DNA from: DASSBG01 sp963800395
GTDB lineage: Bacteria; Pseudomonadota; Gammaproteobacteria; Xanthomonadales; Rhodanobacteraceae
Assembly: GCA_963800395.1 (NCBI GenBank)
Contig: CAWDBD010000028.1
Coordinates: 62,001-126,000 of the forward strand
DNA length: 64,000 nt
Reading direction: 5' to 3'
A program made the position numbers and the translations under genes. This document shows positions 7,451 to 16,432 of this stretch, piece by piece. Under the pieces are notes generated by a model. The model ran no database searches. It was not told the origin of the DNA and was given only the letters and a program-made list of their open reading frames with translations. Positions within the stretch are counted from its first letter, which is position 1, and every line of letters begins with the position of its first letter.

Positions 7451-8857
7451 GTGGAGCACAACACGCCATTGCCCGTGGTCGCCCTGGTGGGTCGGCCCAA
7501 CGTAGGCAAGTCGACGCTGTTCAATGCGCTGACGCGAAGGCGGGATGCGCTGGTTGCGGATTTGCCCGGCGTGACGCGTGATCGCCACTATGGCGTCAGC
7601 GACCTGGGCGTGCAGCCGTTCATGCTGGTCGATACCGGTGGCCTCGGTGGTGCTGACGCCAGGCTGGATAACCTAACCGAGCATCAGGTGCGTCTGGCCA
7701 TCGACGAGGCCGATGCGCTGCTGATGATGGTTGATGCGCGTGACGGCTTGCAGGTTCATGATCAGGCCATCCTTGATGAACTGCGTCGCAGCGGCAAACC
7801 TCTGCTGCTGTTGATCAACAAGATCGACGGAGTCGACGAGGCTACCGTGAGTGCCGAATTCACGGAGCTCGGAGTCGCTGGCATGCTGGCCATATCGGCC
7901 TCGCACCGCCGCGGCCTGGATGCCGTTGTCGAGGCTCTCGACCGGGTGCTTCCGGATGCGCTGGAAACACATGGCGAACTGCCGGAAGAAGGCATGCGGG
8001 TAGCCATTCTGGGTCGACCCAACGCCGGCAAGTCGACGCTGGTCAACCGCTTGCTGGGTGAGGATCGGCTGGTGGTTTCCGATGTCGCAGGTACCACCCG
8101 TGATTCGATAAGGGTAGCCCTGGAGCGTGACGGTCGGCGCTATACGCTGATTGATACCGCTGGCATCCGGCGCAAGACCCGCGCCGCCGAGGCAATCGAG
8201 AAATTCAGCATCATCAAGGCATTGAAATCGATCCAGGCCGCAGAAGTGGTCGTGGTGCTGATCGATGCGCACGAAAACCTGGCCGAGCAGGACCTCAGCC
8301 TGATCGGACATGTGCTGGAGGCCGGTCGCGGTCTGGTCATTGCCCTGAACAAGTGGGACGGCATGGAGCCCTATGATCGGGAGCAATGCAAGAAGGCACT
8401 CGATCGCCGACTGGAGTTCGTATCCTGGGCGCCGCAAGTCACCATCTCGGCCTTGCATGGTTCGGGGCTGCGTGAGCTGATGCGTGCAGTGGGGCGTGCG
8501 CACGAGTCGGCAACCAGAGAATTTGCCACCGCCGAATTGACGCGCGCCGTCGAAGCGGCCTACCGGGCCAATCCGCCGCCGCTGATACGGGGCCACGCAC
8601 CCAAACTGCGTTTTGCGCATCCGGGCGGAAGCAACCCGCCGACCATCATCGTGCATGGTTCGCGCACGCAGCATATTTCGGCGAGTTACAAGCGCTACCT
8701 GGAAAACTTCATGCGCAAGCGCTTCAAGCTGGTGGGTACGCCGGTGCGAATCGACTTGCGTGACGGCGACAATCCGTTTGCAGGTCGCAAGAACAAGCTC
8801 AGCGAACGGCAGATCAAGAAGCGCCAACGCCTGATCCGGCACTCGCGCCGCAAGTAG
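7451..8857 (+). CDS. der: Ribosome-assembly GTPase Der (EngA)
   Basis: Double-domain GTPase required for 50S subunit maturation. The first G domain starts with GRPNVGKS (residues 14-21) and the second with GRPNAGKS (about 188-195). DTGG and DTAG switch II motifs and NKID and NKWD specificity motifs follow, and a KH-like domain ends in a basic tail (KKRQRLIRHSRRK). The length of 468 is typical. The start is GTG; an ATG 5 bp upstream is in another frame, and in-frame codons before the GTG run into the bamB stop. Confidence 0.96.
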   Translation: MEHNTPLPVVALVGRPNVGKSTLFNALTRRRDALVADLPGVTRDRHYGVSDLGVQPFMLVDTGGLGGADARLDNLTEHQVRLAIDEADALLMMVDARDGLQVHDQAILDELRRSGKPLLLLINKIDGVDEATVSAEFTELGVAGMLAISASHRRGLDAVVEALDRVLPDALETHGELPEEGMRVAILGRPNAGKSTLVNRLLGEDRLVVSDVAGTTRDSIRVALERDGRRYTLIDTAGIRRKTRAAEAIEKFSIIKALKSIQAAEVVVVLIDAHENLAEQDLSLIGHVLEAGRGLVIALNKWDGMEPYDREQCKKALDRRLEFVSWAPQVTISALHGSGLRELMRAVGRAHESATREFATAELTRAVEAAYRANPPPLIRGHAPKLRFAHPGGSNPPTIIVHGSRTQHISASYKRYLENFMRKRFKLVGTPVRIDLRDGDNPFAGRKNKLSERQIKKRQRLIRHSRRK

Positions 8858-8859
8858 CG

Positions 8860-9447
8860 ATGACCGCGGGCGGGCGAGCATCGCTTCTCGGGGTGATACT
8901 GGCCGGTGGGGAAGGGCGGCGCATGCATGGTGCAGACAAGGGGCTGCAGCTTGTCGGAGAACAGTCGCTGGTCGCCTGCGTTCATGCTGCCATTGCCCCT
9001 CAGGTGGATGAGGTGATGATCTCGGCAAACCGCAACATCGAGGCCTATGCGGCTATTGCACCGACGTGGCGCGACCGGCACACAGGTTTCGCCGGCCCGT
9101 TGGCGGGTATCGAGGTGGCGCTGGAAGTGGCTGCTGACCGGTGGCTCGCCACCGTCCCGGTGGACTGCCCGACACCTCCTGCTGACCTGGTTTCCCGGCT
9201 TCATGCTGCCTTGCAGGATCATCCACAGGCTCGCTGTGCGGCCGTTTTCGACGGTGAGCGGGTGCAACCACTGTTCGCGCTTTATCGGGATGGTCTTGGC
9301 GATGCAGCGCGGCGCGCTTTGCGGGACAATATCGGACCATGGTGCTGGCAGCGTGAAATTGGCTGTGTGCAGGTCGATTTCAGCGATTGCCGACACGCCT
9401 TTCGCAATCTGAACAGCCAGGCCGAGCTGGATGACTTCAAGCACTGA
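8860..9447 (+). CDS. mobA: Molybdenum cofactor guanylyltransferase MobA
   Basis: Transfers GMP from GTP to Mo-molybdopterin to make the MGD cofactor. The 195-residue nucleotidyltransferase fold has the signature GVILAGGEGRRM near the N-terminus, followed by ADKGLQLV, FAGPLAGIEVAL and the metal-binding PVDCP region (VPVDCPTPP). The start lies 2 bp after the der stop, and the gene end overlaps moeA by 17 bp, so der-mobA-moeA-moeB may share a transcript. A second, MocA-like enzyme is at 50.5 kb; this one groups with moeA/moeB and lacks an adjacent xdhC, which favours the GTP-using role. Confidence 0.9.
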   Translation: MTAGGRASLLGVILAGGEGRRMHGADKGLQLVGEQSLVACVHAAIAPQVDEVMISANRNIEAYAAIAPTWRDRHTGFAGPLAGIEVALEVAADRWLATVPVDCPTPPADLVSRLHAALQDHPQARCAAVFDGERVQPLFALYRDGLGDAARRALRDNIGPWCWQREIGCVQVDFSDCRHAFRNLNSQAELDDFKH

Positions 9448-10681
9448 TTTGAGCCCGCTGGAGCCGCCACCGCCGATCTCCCTGGCGGTAGCGCTGGATA
9501 TCCTCGCGCGCGTCGGTGCCACGCACCCACTTGATGTGCAGACCCTTCCATTGAGCCGTCTTCGTCAGCGCGTGCTGGCCGAGCCCTGCACCGCGCCCCT
9601 GGACCAGCCGCCATTCGACAACGCTGCCATGGATGGCATCGCGCTGCGAGCCAGTGATCTGGGCGAAGAGGGCTGTCGCCTGCGGGTGCTGGATACGGTG
9701 CTCGCCGGTCATGCCCATGTCGGCGAGGTACCCGCGGGCGCCTGCGTGCGCATCACTACCGGCGCTGCCATGCCAGCAGGTACCGATACGGTGGTAGTCA
9801 AGGAAGTGCTGGAATTTGACCAGGGCGGAGTCACCGTTCCGCCTGGTCAGAGGGCTGGAGCCAATGTGCGCAAGGCCGGTGAAAGCTTGCGCCGCGGTCA
9901 GCCGGCGCTTGCCGCCGGCACTCGTCTGGGCCCGCGCCATGTGGCCTTGCTGGCGTCACTGGGACTGGACAGCGCGCGGGTGCGTCGCGCTCCGCGCGTG
10001 AGTGTCTTTTCCACCGGGGACGAGTTGCGCGCGCCGGGCATGGCGCTTGCCGAGGGCCAGATTCATGACAGCAACGGCGCGATGCTGGCCGCGCAGGCGG
10101 AAGCGGCCGCCTGCACGCTGGCACGGCAGGGTCATCTCGACGACCGCCCGGGCGAGCAACTGGCTGCGCTGCGCCAGGCTGCTGCCGACAGCGACATCAT
10201 CGTCACCGCTGGCGGCGTGTCGATGGGCGAGGCCGATTACCTGCCACGCTTGCTGAACACGCATGGCCGCATCCATTTCTGGCGGGTGCGAATGAAGCCG
10301 GGCCTGCCGGTGCTGTTCGGCGAACTGGACAATTGCCTGGTAGTGGGCCTGCCCGGAAACCCGGTTTCTGCCGCCGTGGGGTTTCATGTTCTGGTGCGCC
10401 ATCTGCTGCAGGCCATCGAGGCTGCAGCGACAGTGGCGCCTCTCAGCGCACGCCTGCGCTCGGGCATCCGCAAGCAACATCGGCGCGCCGAGTTCGTGCG
10501 CGGACGCTTGCTTGGCGATGCCCAGGGCGGTCTCTGGTTCGAAGCGCACCCGCAGCAGGGATCAGCGCAGCTCCTTGGTCTTGCTGCCAGCGATTGCCTG
10601 GCATTGCTCGAGGAGGACGTGCACGATCCCGAGGCCGGGAGCGTATGTCGCGTCTGGCCGCTGGAAGGGGGCGTGGCTTGA
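9431..10681 (+). CDS. moeA: Molybdopterin molybdenumtransferase MoeA
   Basis: Inserts molybdate into adenylylated molybdopterin. The 416 residues show the MoeA domain order: an N-terminal segment with PPFDNAAMDGIAL, the beta-barrel region with ITTGAAMPAGTDTVVV, the MoCF-binding domain with FSTGDEL and TAGGVSMGEADYLP, then GLPGNPVSA and the C-terminal domain. It overlaps mobA at its start. Its stop TGA overlaps the possible TTG start of the next gene. Confidence 0.95.
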   Translation: MTSSTDLSPLEPPPPISLAVALDILARVGATHPLDVQTLPLSRLRQRVLAEPCTAPLDQPPFDNAAMDGIALRASDLGEEGCRLRVLDTVLAGHAHVGEVPAGACVRITTGAAMPAGTDTVVVKEVLEFDQGGVTVPPGQRAGANVRKAGESLRRGQPALAAGTRLGPRHVALLASLGLDSARVRRAPRVSVFSTGDELRAPGMALAEGQIHDSNGAMLAAQAEAAACTLARQGHLDDRPGEQLAALRQAAADSDIIVTAGGVSMGEADYLPRLLNTHGRIHFWRVRMKPGLPVLFGELDNCLVVGLPGNPVSAAVGFHVLVRHLLQAIEAAATVAPLSARLRSGIRKQHRRAEFVRGRLLGDAQGGLWFEAHPQQGSAQLLGLAASDCLALLEEDVHDPEAGSVCRVWPLEGGVA

Positions 10682-11811
10682 GCGCGCCTGACGAAGTCCG
10701 TGGCGTGCCCTTGCGTGAGCAAGCGCAAGCCGAGGTCAGCCCGGAACAGGTCCCGGACCTGCAGCGCCGTGGCGCCCTGCTGATCGATGTGCGCGAGGAT
10801 GGCGAGCGTATTGGCGGCATGCCGCGTGGCGCGCGTGGCCTGCCCCTGGGCACGCTGGAGCGACGTGCCACAGAACTGCTGTCGGAACCGGATCGGCAGA
10901 TTCTTGTCCTTTGCGCAAGCGGTCGGCGCTCGCTGCTCGCCGCAGGCCGCTTGCGCGAGATGGGTTGCCGCTGCGTGGCCTCGGTAAGCGGGGGCTTTGC
11001 GCGCTGGCAGGCGCTTGGTCTGCCGCAGGAGAGTTCGACGGTCAACACGGATTTCGCCGAGCGCTATGCGCGCCAGATGCAACTGCCGCAGATCGACCTC
11101 GCCGGCCAGAAAAGACTGGCTTCGGCGCGTGTGGTGGTAGTTGGAGCCGGTGGGCTGGGTACCCCGGTGCTGCTGTATCTTGCCGCTGCCGGAGTAGGGC
11201 ACCTGCGGGTGATCGACGACGACCGGATCGAACGCTCCAATCTGCACCGCCAGGTCATTCATGCCGATGTCCGGGTCGGCATGGGCAAGGTGGAGTCGGC
11301 GCGCTTGAGCATGCTGGCGCTCAACCCGCGCATCGGGATCGAAACGCGCAGCGTGCGCCTTGACAGTGACAACGCAGCGGACCTGCTGTCCGGCAATGAC
11401 GTGGTCGTGGACGGCGCCGACAATCTGCGCACGCGTTATGCCCTCAGTGCAGCGAGCATTCGCCTGGGTATCCCGATGATCTATGGTGCGGTGGAACGCT
11501 TCAGCGGGCAGGCCAGCGTGTTCGATCCGCGCAAGCCGCGCTCGCCCTGTTATCGCTGCCTGTTCCCGGAGCCGCCCACGGGTGCCGCTATCCCAAGCTG
11601 CAGCGAGGCCGGTGTGCTCGGTGTATTGCCGGGAATGGTTGGCATGATCCAGGCCACCGAAACCATCAAGCTTGTCCTCGGCATCGGTGAACCGCTGGTC
11701 GGGCGGCTGCTCAACTTCGATGCCCTGTCCATGAAATTCTTCGAACTGGCTCTGTCGCGGAATCCGGACTGCCCCGGTTGCGGCGCCAGCCGCCCGGCAG
11801 CGCAATCCTAG
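10645..11811 (+). CDS. moeB: Rhodanese-MoeB fusion, molybdopterin-synthase adenylyltransferase
   Basis: E1-like enzyme that adenylylates the MoaD C-terminus, here joined to a rhodanese domain that could supply sulfur. The N-terminal rhodanese domain has LLIDVRED and the active-site loop LCASGRRS. The ThiF/MoeB domain has GAGGLGTPVLLYLAAAGVG, DDDRIERSNLHRQ, DGADN and the zinc cysteines PCYRC and CPGCG. The start is uncertain. The ATG given here adds eleven Arg/Gly-rich residues inside moeA; a TTG at 10678, overlapping the moeA stop and 7-8 nt after AAGGGGG, is equally or more likely. Rhodanese domains are more often C-terminal in E1-like fusions, and the N-terminal position is clear here. Confidence 0.88.
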   Translation: MSRLAAGRGRGLSAPDEVRGVPLREQAQAEVSPEQVPDLQRRGALLIDVREDGERIGGMPRGARGLPLGTLERRATELLSEPDRQILVLCASGRRSLLAAGRLREMGCRCVASVSGGFARWQALGLPQESSTVNTDFAERYARQMQLPQIDLAGQKRLASARVVVVGAGGLGTPVLLYLAAAGVGHLRVIDDDRIERSNLHRQVIHADVRVGMGKVESARLSMLALNPRIGIETRSVRLDSDNAADLLSGNDVVVDGADNLRTRYALSAASIRLGIPMIYGAVERFSGQASVFDPRKPRSPCYRCLFPEPPTGAAIPSCSEAGVLGVLPGMVGMIQATETIKLVLGIGEPLVGRLLNFDALSMKFFELALSRNPDCPGCGASRPAAQS

Positions 11812-12027
11812 CCCGCATTATTCATCAGCGTTCGTAGCGAGCCGGTTCAAGGGCATGTCCGGCGTGGCTTTCGCGACCGAGCAGTGCGCAGGCGTAGCCG
11901 GCACTACGTCGAGCACGGCGACCAAGTGAAAGCCGCGCCGGGCGTGTCATTGGGCCGGCGCAGTAGAAGGTTGGTGAATAATCCGGGCTAGACGAACGGG
12001 CGCCGTGTCCCGTCCAGGCTTGCCGAT

Positions 12028-12056
12028 TTGTGGCCGGGAGGCCGAACGCCGATAAT
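12028..12056 (+). promoter_or_regulatory. Possible folD promoter (TTGTGG, 17 bp, GATAAT)
   Basis: TTGTGG and GATAAT are 17 bp apart and end 26 bp before the folD ATG. The -35 box is poor. The -10 sits in a small inverted repeat, CGCC-GATAAT-GGCG. Nothing else was recognised in the 271-bp spacer after moeB. Confidence 0.4.
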
Positions 12057-12082
12057 GGCGTACTTTTGCTGACGATTCGACC

Positions 12083-12955
12083 ATGACCGCACGCATTCTG
12101 GATGGCAAACGCATTGCCGCCGAGCTTCTGGACCGGACCGCCCGACGCATCGCCGAACGGTCGGCGCAGGGACTGGCGCCTCCGGGACTGGCCGTGGTCC
12201 TGATCGGGGATGACCACGCCTCGCATGTCTATGTGCGCAACAAGCGCCGCGCCTGCAAGAAGGCCGGGGTCCGGGCCTTTGACCACGACCTGCCGGATAG
12301 CGTCAGTCAGGCTGAACTGTTCGATCTGATCGACCGGCTGAATGCCGATCCGGATGTGCACGGCATCCTGGTGCAATCGCCGCTGCCGGCGCATATCGAC
12401 GAGGATGCGCTGGTCGACCGGATTGATCCGCGCAAGGACGTTGATGGCTTCCAGGCGGTCAATGTCGGGCGGCTGGCGCTGCGGCGCTTTGGCTTGCGCC
12501 CGTGCACACCCAAGGGCGTGATGACCCTGCTGGGGCATACCGATCGTCCGGTACGCGGCGTGCATGCTGTAATCGTCGGTGTATCCAACCATGTCGGTCG
12601 ACCGCTTGCCCTGGAATTGCTGATGGCCGGTGCCACCACGACCTGTTGCCATCGCTTCACGCAGGACCTTGCCGGCTTTGTCTCGCGCGCCGACATCCTG
12701 ATCGCCGCTGTCGGCAAGGCCGACCTGATTCATGGCGACTGGATCAAGCCCGGCGCCGTGGTGGTGGATGTGGGCATCAATCGGCTGCCTGATGGCAGTC
12801 TCACCGGCGATGTGGAGTTCGAACGCGCCGCCGAGCGTGCATCATGGATCACGCCGGTACCTGGCGGCGTGGGGCCGATGACCGTGGCTACCCTGATCGA
12901 GAATACTCTGGCGGCCGCCGAGCAGGCGACCACCGCTGGCGGTGCCACCGGGTAA
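12083..12955 (+). CDS. folD: Bifunctional methylenetetrahydrofolate dehydrogenase/cyclohydrolase FolD
   Basis: Interconverts 5,10-methylene-, methenyl- and 10-formyl-tetrahydrofolate, feeding purine and formyl-Met synthesis. The 290 residues contain the catalytic Tyr-X3-Lys (YVRNK), VQSPLPAHID, the DVDGFQAVNVG signature, PCTPKGVM and the NADP-binding VVDVGINR. The C-terminal PVPGGVGPMTVATLIENT is the family end motif. It is a single-gene unit and converges with the sulfatase-family gene downstream. Confidence 0.96.
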   Translation: MTARILDGKRIAAELLDRTARRIAERSAQGLAPPGLAVVLIGDDHASHVYVRNKRRACKKAGVRAFDHDLPDSVSQAELFDLIDRLNADPDVHGILVQSPLPAHIDEDALVDRIDPRKDVDGFQAVNVGRLALRRFGLRPCTPKGVMTLLGHTDRPVRGVHAVIVGVSNHVGRPLALELLMAGATTTCCHRFTQDLAGFVSRADILIAAVGKADLIHGDWIKPGAVVVDVGINRLPDGSLTGDVEFERAAERASWITPVPGGVGPMTVATLIENTLAAAEQATTAGGATG

Positions 12956-13034
12956 ACAGGCCAGGAGGCCGGCCACGGACACCATTGGGTGCTCAACGCG
13001 CTTGTCACGCAATCCGGATCGCAACCCGAATGCC

Positions 13035-14843
13035 TCAGTGGTTCGTGTTCTTTTGCTTGCGGGCAATCTCTGCTTCGCGGATTCGCTGCAGGTTGACGCT
13101 TTCCAGAATCTGCTGCCAGTTGTCGGGCCGCGGACCCTGCCAGCGGCTGTCGTCGCCGTCGAGGATGATGCCCCCCATTTTCTGCCCGAAAAAGACATTG
13201 ACCCGTTCGGGCCTGTCGCCACTGGCGTGCAGGATATAGGCTGGAGCTTGCGGGTCGGGCCGTGCAAAATTGCCGTGCGCCGCATCGAGGCATGTCTCGG
13301 CGCCGGTGAGCCAGGCAAACGAATCCGGAAAATCGGTCTGGGCAAAGCTCTGCTGCACGACTGGCGGCATGTTCACGTCACCGACCACCACCATCGGCAC
13401 CCGGGCAAAAGCCCGTTCGCCCCAGCGCTGGTACTCATCGGCATGCAAGGGCGTCATGCTGCGGTGGTCACCGGTAATCATCAGTACCCCGTGATCAAAA
13501 AAGTGGCGTTCCCGGAGCTTGCGGTAGAAACGCGCCAGCTGTGCATCGACGTAGCGGAAGGTGGTCAACTGGTCGATTTTTCCTGATCGCGGGTCGACGA
13601 AGGGCGGGTGACTGGTGACGGTCAGCAGGGTGGCCACGAATGGCCTCCTGTCGGTGCGATGGTCCAGCCAGTCGAGCACGCGGTCGAACAGTGCCTTGTC
13701 TTCCGGCGCGTCGAACTGCCAGCGTTTCATGCCCTTGTAGAAAGGGCTTTCTGCCCCTTCGATGCTGTCAAAGCCGAGCGTCTTCAGCCAGGGGGTCGAG
13801 TTCACGAAACCCAGATCCCCACTGGTGAAATAGTGGCTTGAATATCCGGACTCGCGAGCGATGCTTGTCAGCGTACGCTCGGTGAAGCCGTATGCGCGCA
13901 GCGGCAAGGTGCGCGCCATGCCGGGCGGAGGCAGGGGCGCGCGCCCCGTGTAAAGCGCAATGCGCCCGCCGTTGGTGTTGAAGCCATTGGCCAGAAAACG
14001 GGAAAAGTAGTGATTGTTTCTCGCGATTGCATCGAGCAGGGGCAGGGCATCCATGTCGCCGCCGAGCAGCTTGCTTTGGTACGCCGACAGGGATTCGACC
14101 GCCACCAGAATCACATCAGGCCGGTCACTGTGCGGGTTGCGGCTGCAGCTTTTCGCTACTGCCGGCTGATTGGCCAGCAAGTCCCGACGGAACGGCAGGC
14201 TATAGGCATGGTTGGCGGAGTTGGCCTGGTTGACTTCCAGCAGATTATCGACAATTTCCGGATGCACATAACGCGCGGGTGACAGCGGTGCGGCCCAGAG
14301 CACTGCCGTGGCGCCAGCGAACACGAACAGGGCTATCGCGGATTTTGCTGCGCGGCCACGCTTCCAGCATATGGCGGCAGCAATCAGCAGCACCAGTAGT
14401 GCAGCCGCCAGCCAGCGACCGATGTCTGGCCGTTGCAACAGGGCGTGCAGGAATCCGCCGATGGCGCCTCCCTCGCCACCGAACGCGAGCAGGTCACCCA
14501 GGTAGAGGCGATGCGCAAATGAGGCAAATACGGCAAGGTCCAGAGCGTAAAACAGTACCAGGGCAAGCGCGCACAGGCGCAACAGGGCACGCAGCCAGCG
14601 CCACGGCGCAAGAAGGTCGAGCCCCAGCAGACCCGCCAGGAGAGCCAGCGTGGCCAGATCATGGTGCACGAGCCCGCCAATGATGCACCGGTCACAGCCG
14701 GTATAGGCGCTGACCATGCCATCGACCTTGATGGCGCGTACACCGATCAGCAGCGCAAAGCCCAGCAGGGCCAGCCATGCCGGGTTCAGAAGTATCGAGC
14801 GCCAGGTTCTGGCGCTTTCGGTGCGGAAAGGGGGAGTGGGCAT
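13035..14843 (-). CDS. Membrane-anchored sulfatase-fold transferase (LTA-synthase-like family)
   Basis: Protein of 602 residues with about five N-terminal transmembrane helices (roughly residues 18-190) and a large periplasmic alkaline-phosphatase-fold domain. Sulfatase-fold landmarks are DVILVAVESLSAY (metal-binding Asp/Glu), FNTNGGR with the probable nucleophile Thr, SGYSSHYFTSGD and LMITGDHRS. Relatives include lipoteichoic-acid synthase, phosphoglycerol transferases and phosphoethanolamine transferases. In Gram-negatives these modify periplasmic glucans or lipid A, but the substrate cannot be told here. The start codon lies only 58 bp from the divergent guaB start. The last residues are an Arg/Lys-rich tail. 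Confidence 0.8.
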   Translation of the reverse strand: MPTPPFRTESARTWRSILLNPAWLALLGFALLIGVRAIKVDGMVSAYTGCDRCIIGGLVHHDLATLALLAGLLGLDLLAPWRWLRALLRLCALALVLFYALDLAVFASFAHRLYLGDLLAFGGEGGAIGGFLHALLQRPDIGRWLAAALLVLLIAAAICWKRGRAAKSAIALFVFAGATAVLWAAPLSPARYVHPEIVDNLLEVNQANSANHAYSLPFRRDLLANQPAVAKSCSRNPHSDRPDVILVAVESLSAYQSKLLGGDMDALPLLDAIARNNHYFSRFLANGFNTNGGRIALYTGRAPLPPPGMARTLPLRAYGFTERTLTSIARESGYSSHYFTSGDLGFVNSTPWLKTLGFDSIEGAESPFYKGMKRWQFDAPEDKALFDRVLDWLDHRTDRRPFVATLLTVTSHPPFVDPRSGKIDQLTTFRYVDAQLARFYRKLRERHFFDHGVLMITGDHRSMTPLHADEYQRWGERAFARVPMVVVGDVNMPPVVQQSFAQTDFPDSFAWLTGAETCLDAAHGNFARPDPQAPAYILHASGDRPERVNVFFGQKMGGIILDGDDSRWQGPRPDNWQQILESVNLQRIREAEIARKQKNTNH

Positions 14844-14867
14844 CTTCGATGATCATCACCCATCCGC

Positions 14868-14873
14868 TATAAT
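14868..14873 (+). promoter_or_regulatory. Consensus -10 box (TATAAT) of guaB
   Basis: A perfect TATAAT lies 28 bp upstream of the guaB ATG. The hexamer 17 bp upstream (TTCGAT) is a poor -35, so an activator or an extended contact may be needed. The promoter lies next to the start codon of the divergent sulfatase-family gene. Just downstream is a short GGGT-CAATTC-ACCC inverted repeat. Confidence 0.6.
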
Positions 14874-14901
14874 GGGTCAATTCACCCAAGGGAACATCAG
14901 C

Positions 14902-16356
14902 ATGCGAGTACTTGCCCAGGCGCTGACCTACGACGATGTGTACCTGGTGCCAGCGCATACCACGGTGCTGCCGCGTGATGTGGACACCTCGACCCGCTTG
15001 ACACGCAAGCTGCGCCTCAATATTCCCATTGTCTCGGCGGCGATGGATACGGTCACCGAGGCCCGTCTGGCCATTGCCATGGCGCAGACCGGGGGCATCG
15101 GCATCCTGCACAAGAACATGTCGCCGGCGCAACAGGCGGCCCAGGTCCGGCAGGTGAAGAAGTTCGAGGCCGGGGTGATACGCAACCCCATCACGGTCGG
15201 CCCGGAGACATCCATCGGCGAAGTGCTGCAGTTGACCCGGGCGCATGAGATATCGGGCGTGCCGGTGGTGGATGGCAAGAAGCTGGTCGGCCTCGTCACC
15301 AGCCGTGATTTGCGTTTCGAGAGCAAACTGGCCGACCCGGTGCGACATATCATGACCCGCGAGGACAAACTGGTCACGGTGAAAGAAGGCGCCGCGCACG
15401 ACGAGGTTCTGGGTTTGCTGCACAAGCACCGCATCGAGAAGGTGCTTGTGGTCAACGATGACTTCCAGTTGCGCGGACTGATCACGGTCAAGGACATACA
15501 GAAGGCGCGTGACAATCCGCATGCCGCCAAGGACCCTCACGAGCGCCTGCTGGTGGGTGCCGCCGTGGGTGTGGGCGGTGATACCGAGGAACGCGTGGCT
15601 GCGCTGGTGGAGGCTGGCGTGGATGTGCTGGTTGTCGACACCGCCCACGGCCACTCGCAAGGCGTCATCGACCGGGTCGCCTGGGTGCACAAGAACTTTC
15701 CGGACGTGCAGCTGATCGCCGGCAATATCGTCACGGGCGATGCCGCGCGAGCCCTGCGCGATGCCGGTGCCGATGCCGTCAAGGTGGGCGTCGGCCCGGG
15801 GTCGATTTGCACGACGCGCGTCGTTGCCGGCGTCGGTGTGCCGCAGATTACCGCCATCGACATGGTAGCAAGCGCATTGCAGGACGAGATTCCCCTGATT
15901 GCAGACGGCGGCATTCGCTACTCGGGCGACATTCCCAAGGCCCTGGCCGCGGGTGCTTCGAGCGTGATGCTGGGTTCGATGTTCGCCGGCACCGAGGAGT
16001 GTCCCGGTGAGGTGGAACTTTTCCAGGGCCGTTCCTACAAGACCTACCGTGGCATGGGCTCACTGGATGCCATGTCCCAGGGATCAAAGGATCGCTACTT
16101 CCAGGATGAGGTGGATGCCGACAAGCTGGTGCCGGAAGGCATCGAGGGCCGGGTACCGTACCGTGGGCCGCTGCGCAACATCGTCCACCAGCTCATTGGC
16201 GGCCTGCGCGCATCCATGGGTTATCTCGGTACTGCCACGGTGGAGGATGTGCGCCAGAAGGCGCAGTTCGTGCAAGTGACCTCGGCCGGCATCGTCGAGG
16301 CACATCCGCATGATGTCCAGATCACCAAGGAAGCACCGAATTACAGGTTGAAGTGA
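14902..16356 (+). CDS. guaB: IMP dehydrogenase
   Basis: Oxidises IMP to XMP with NAD, the committed step to GMP. The 484 residues form a TIM barrel interrupted by a pair of CBS domains (about 90-200; ISGVPVVDGKKLVGLVTSRDLRF and KVLVVNDDFQLRGLITVKDIQ). The catalytic loop GPGSICTTRVVAG contains Cys303, and the flap YRGMGSLDAM follows. The ATG before RVLAQALTYDDVYLVPA is the family start; an upstream in-frame reading crosses the promoter. guaA follows after 76 bp, a spacer that holds a short heptamer repeat. Confidence 0.97.
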   Translation: MRVLAQALTYDDVYLVPAHTTVLPRDVDTSTRLTRKLRLNIPIVSAAMDTVTEARLAIAMAQTGGIGILHKNMSPAQQAAQVRQVKKFEAGVIRNPITVGPETSIGEVLQLTRAHEISGVPVVDGKKLVGLVTSRDLRFESKLADPVRHIMTREDKLVTVKEGAAHDEVLGLLHKHRIEKVLVVNDDFQLRGLITVKDIQKARDNPHAAKDPHERLLVGAAVGVGGDTEERVAALVEAGVDVLVVDTAHGHSQGVIDRVAWVHKNFPDVQLIAGNIVTGDAARALRDAGADAVKVGVGPGSICTTRVVAGVGVPQITAIDMVASALQDEIPLIADGGIRYSGDIPKALAAGASSVMLGSMFAGTEECPGEVELFQGRSYKTYRGMGSLDAMSQGSKDRYFQDEVDADKLVPEGIEGRVPYRGPLRNIVHQLIGGLRASMGYLGTATVEDVRQKAQFVQVTSAGIVEAHPHDVQITKEAPNYRLK

Positions 16357-16364
16357 TGAATGCC

Positions 16365-16394
16365 GGGACTCGGGACTCGGGACCCGGGACTCGG
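16365..16394 (+). repeat. Tandem heptamer GGGACTC, four units
   Basis: Units are GGGACTC, GGGACTC, GGGACCC and GGGACTC followed by GG. They lie in the guaB-guaA spacer, starting 8 bp after the guaB stop. Similar GGGACTC strings are, from memory, common in intergenic DNA of Xanthomonas relatives. The function is unknown. Confidence 0.75.
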
Positions 16395-16432
16395 CAGAGC
16401 GTGCCAACCCGAGACCGACCGAGTGCCGCTGC

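Noticed and set aside
11825..12733. 302-codon minus-strand open frame opposite folD
   Set aside because: It is an antisense shadow of a fully canonical folD and the upstream spacer.
16365..16394. Possible CRISPR-like array in the heptamer repeats
   Set aside because: Units are 7 bp with no spacers, and no cas genes are present.
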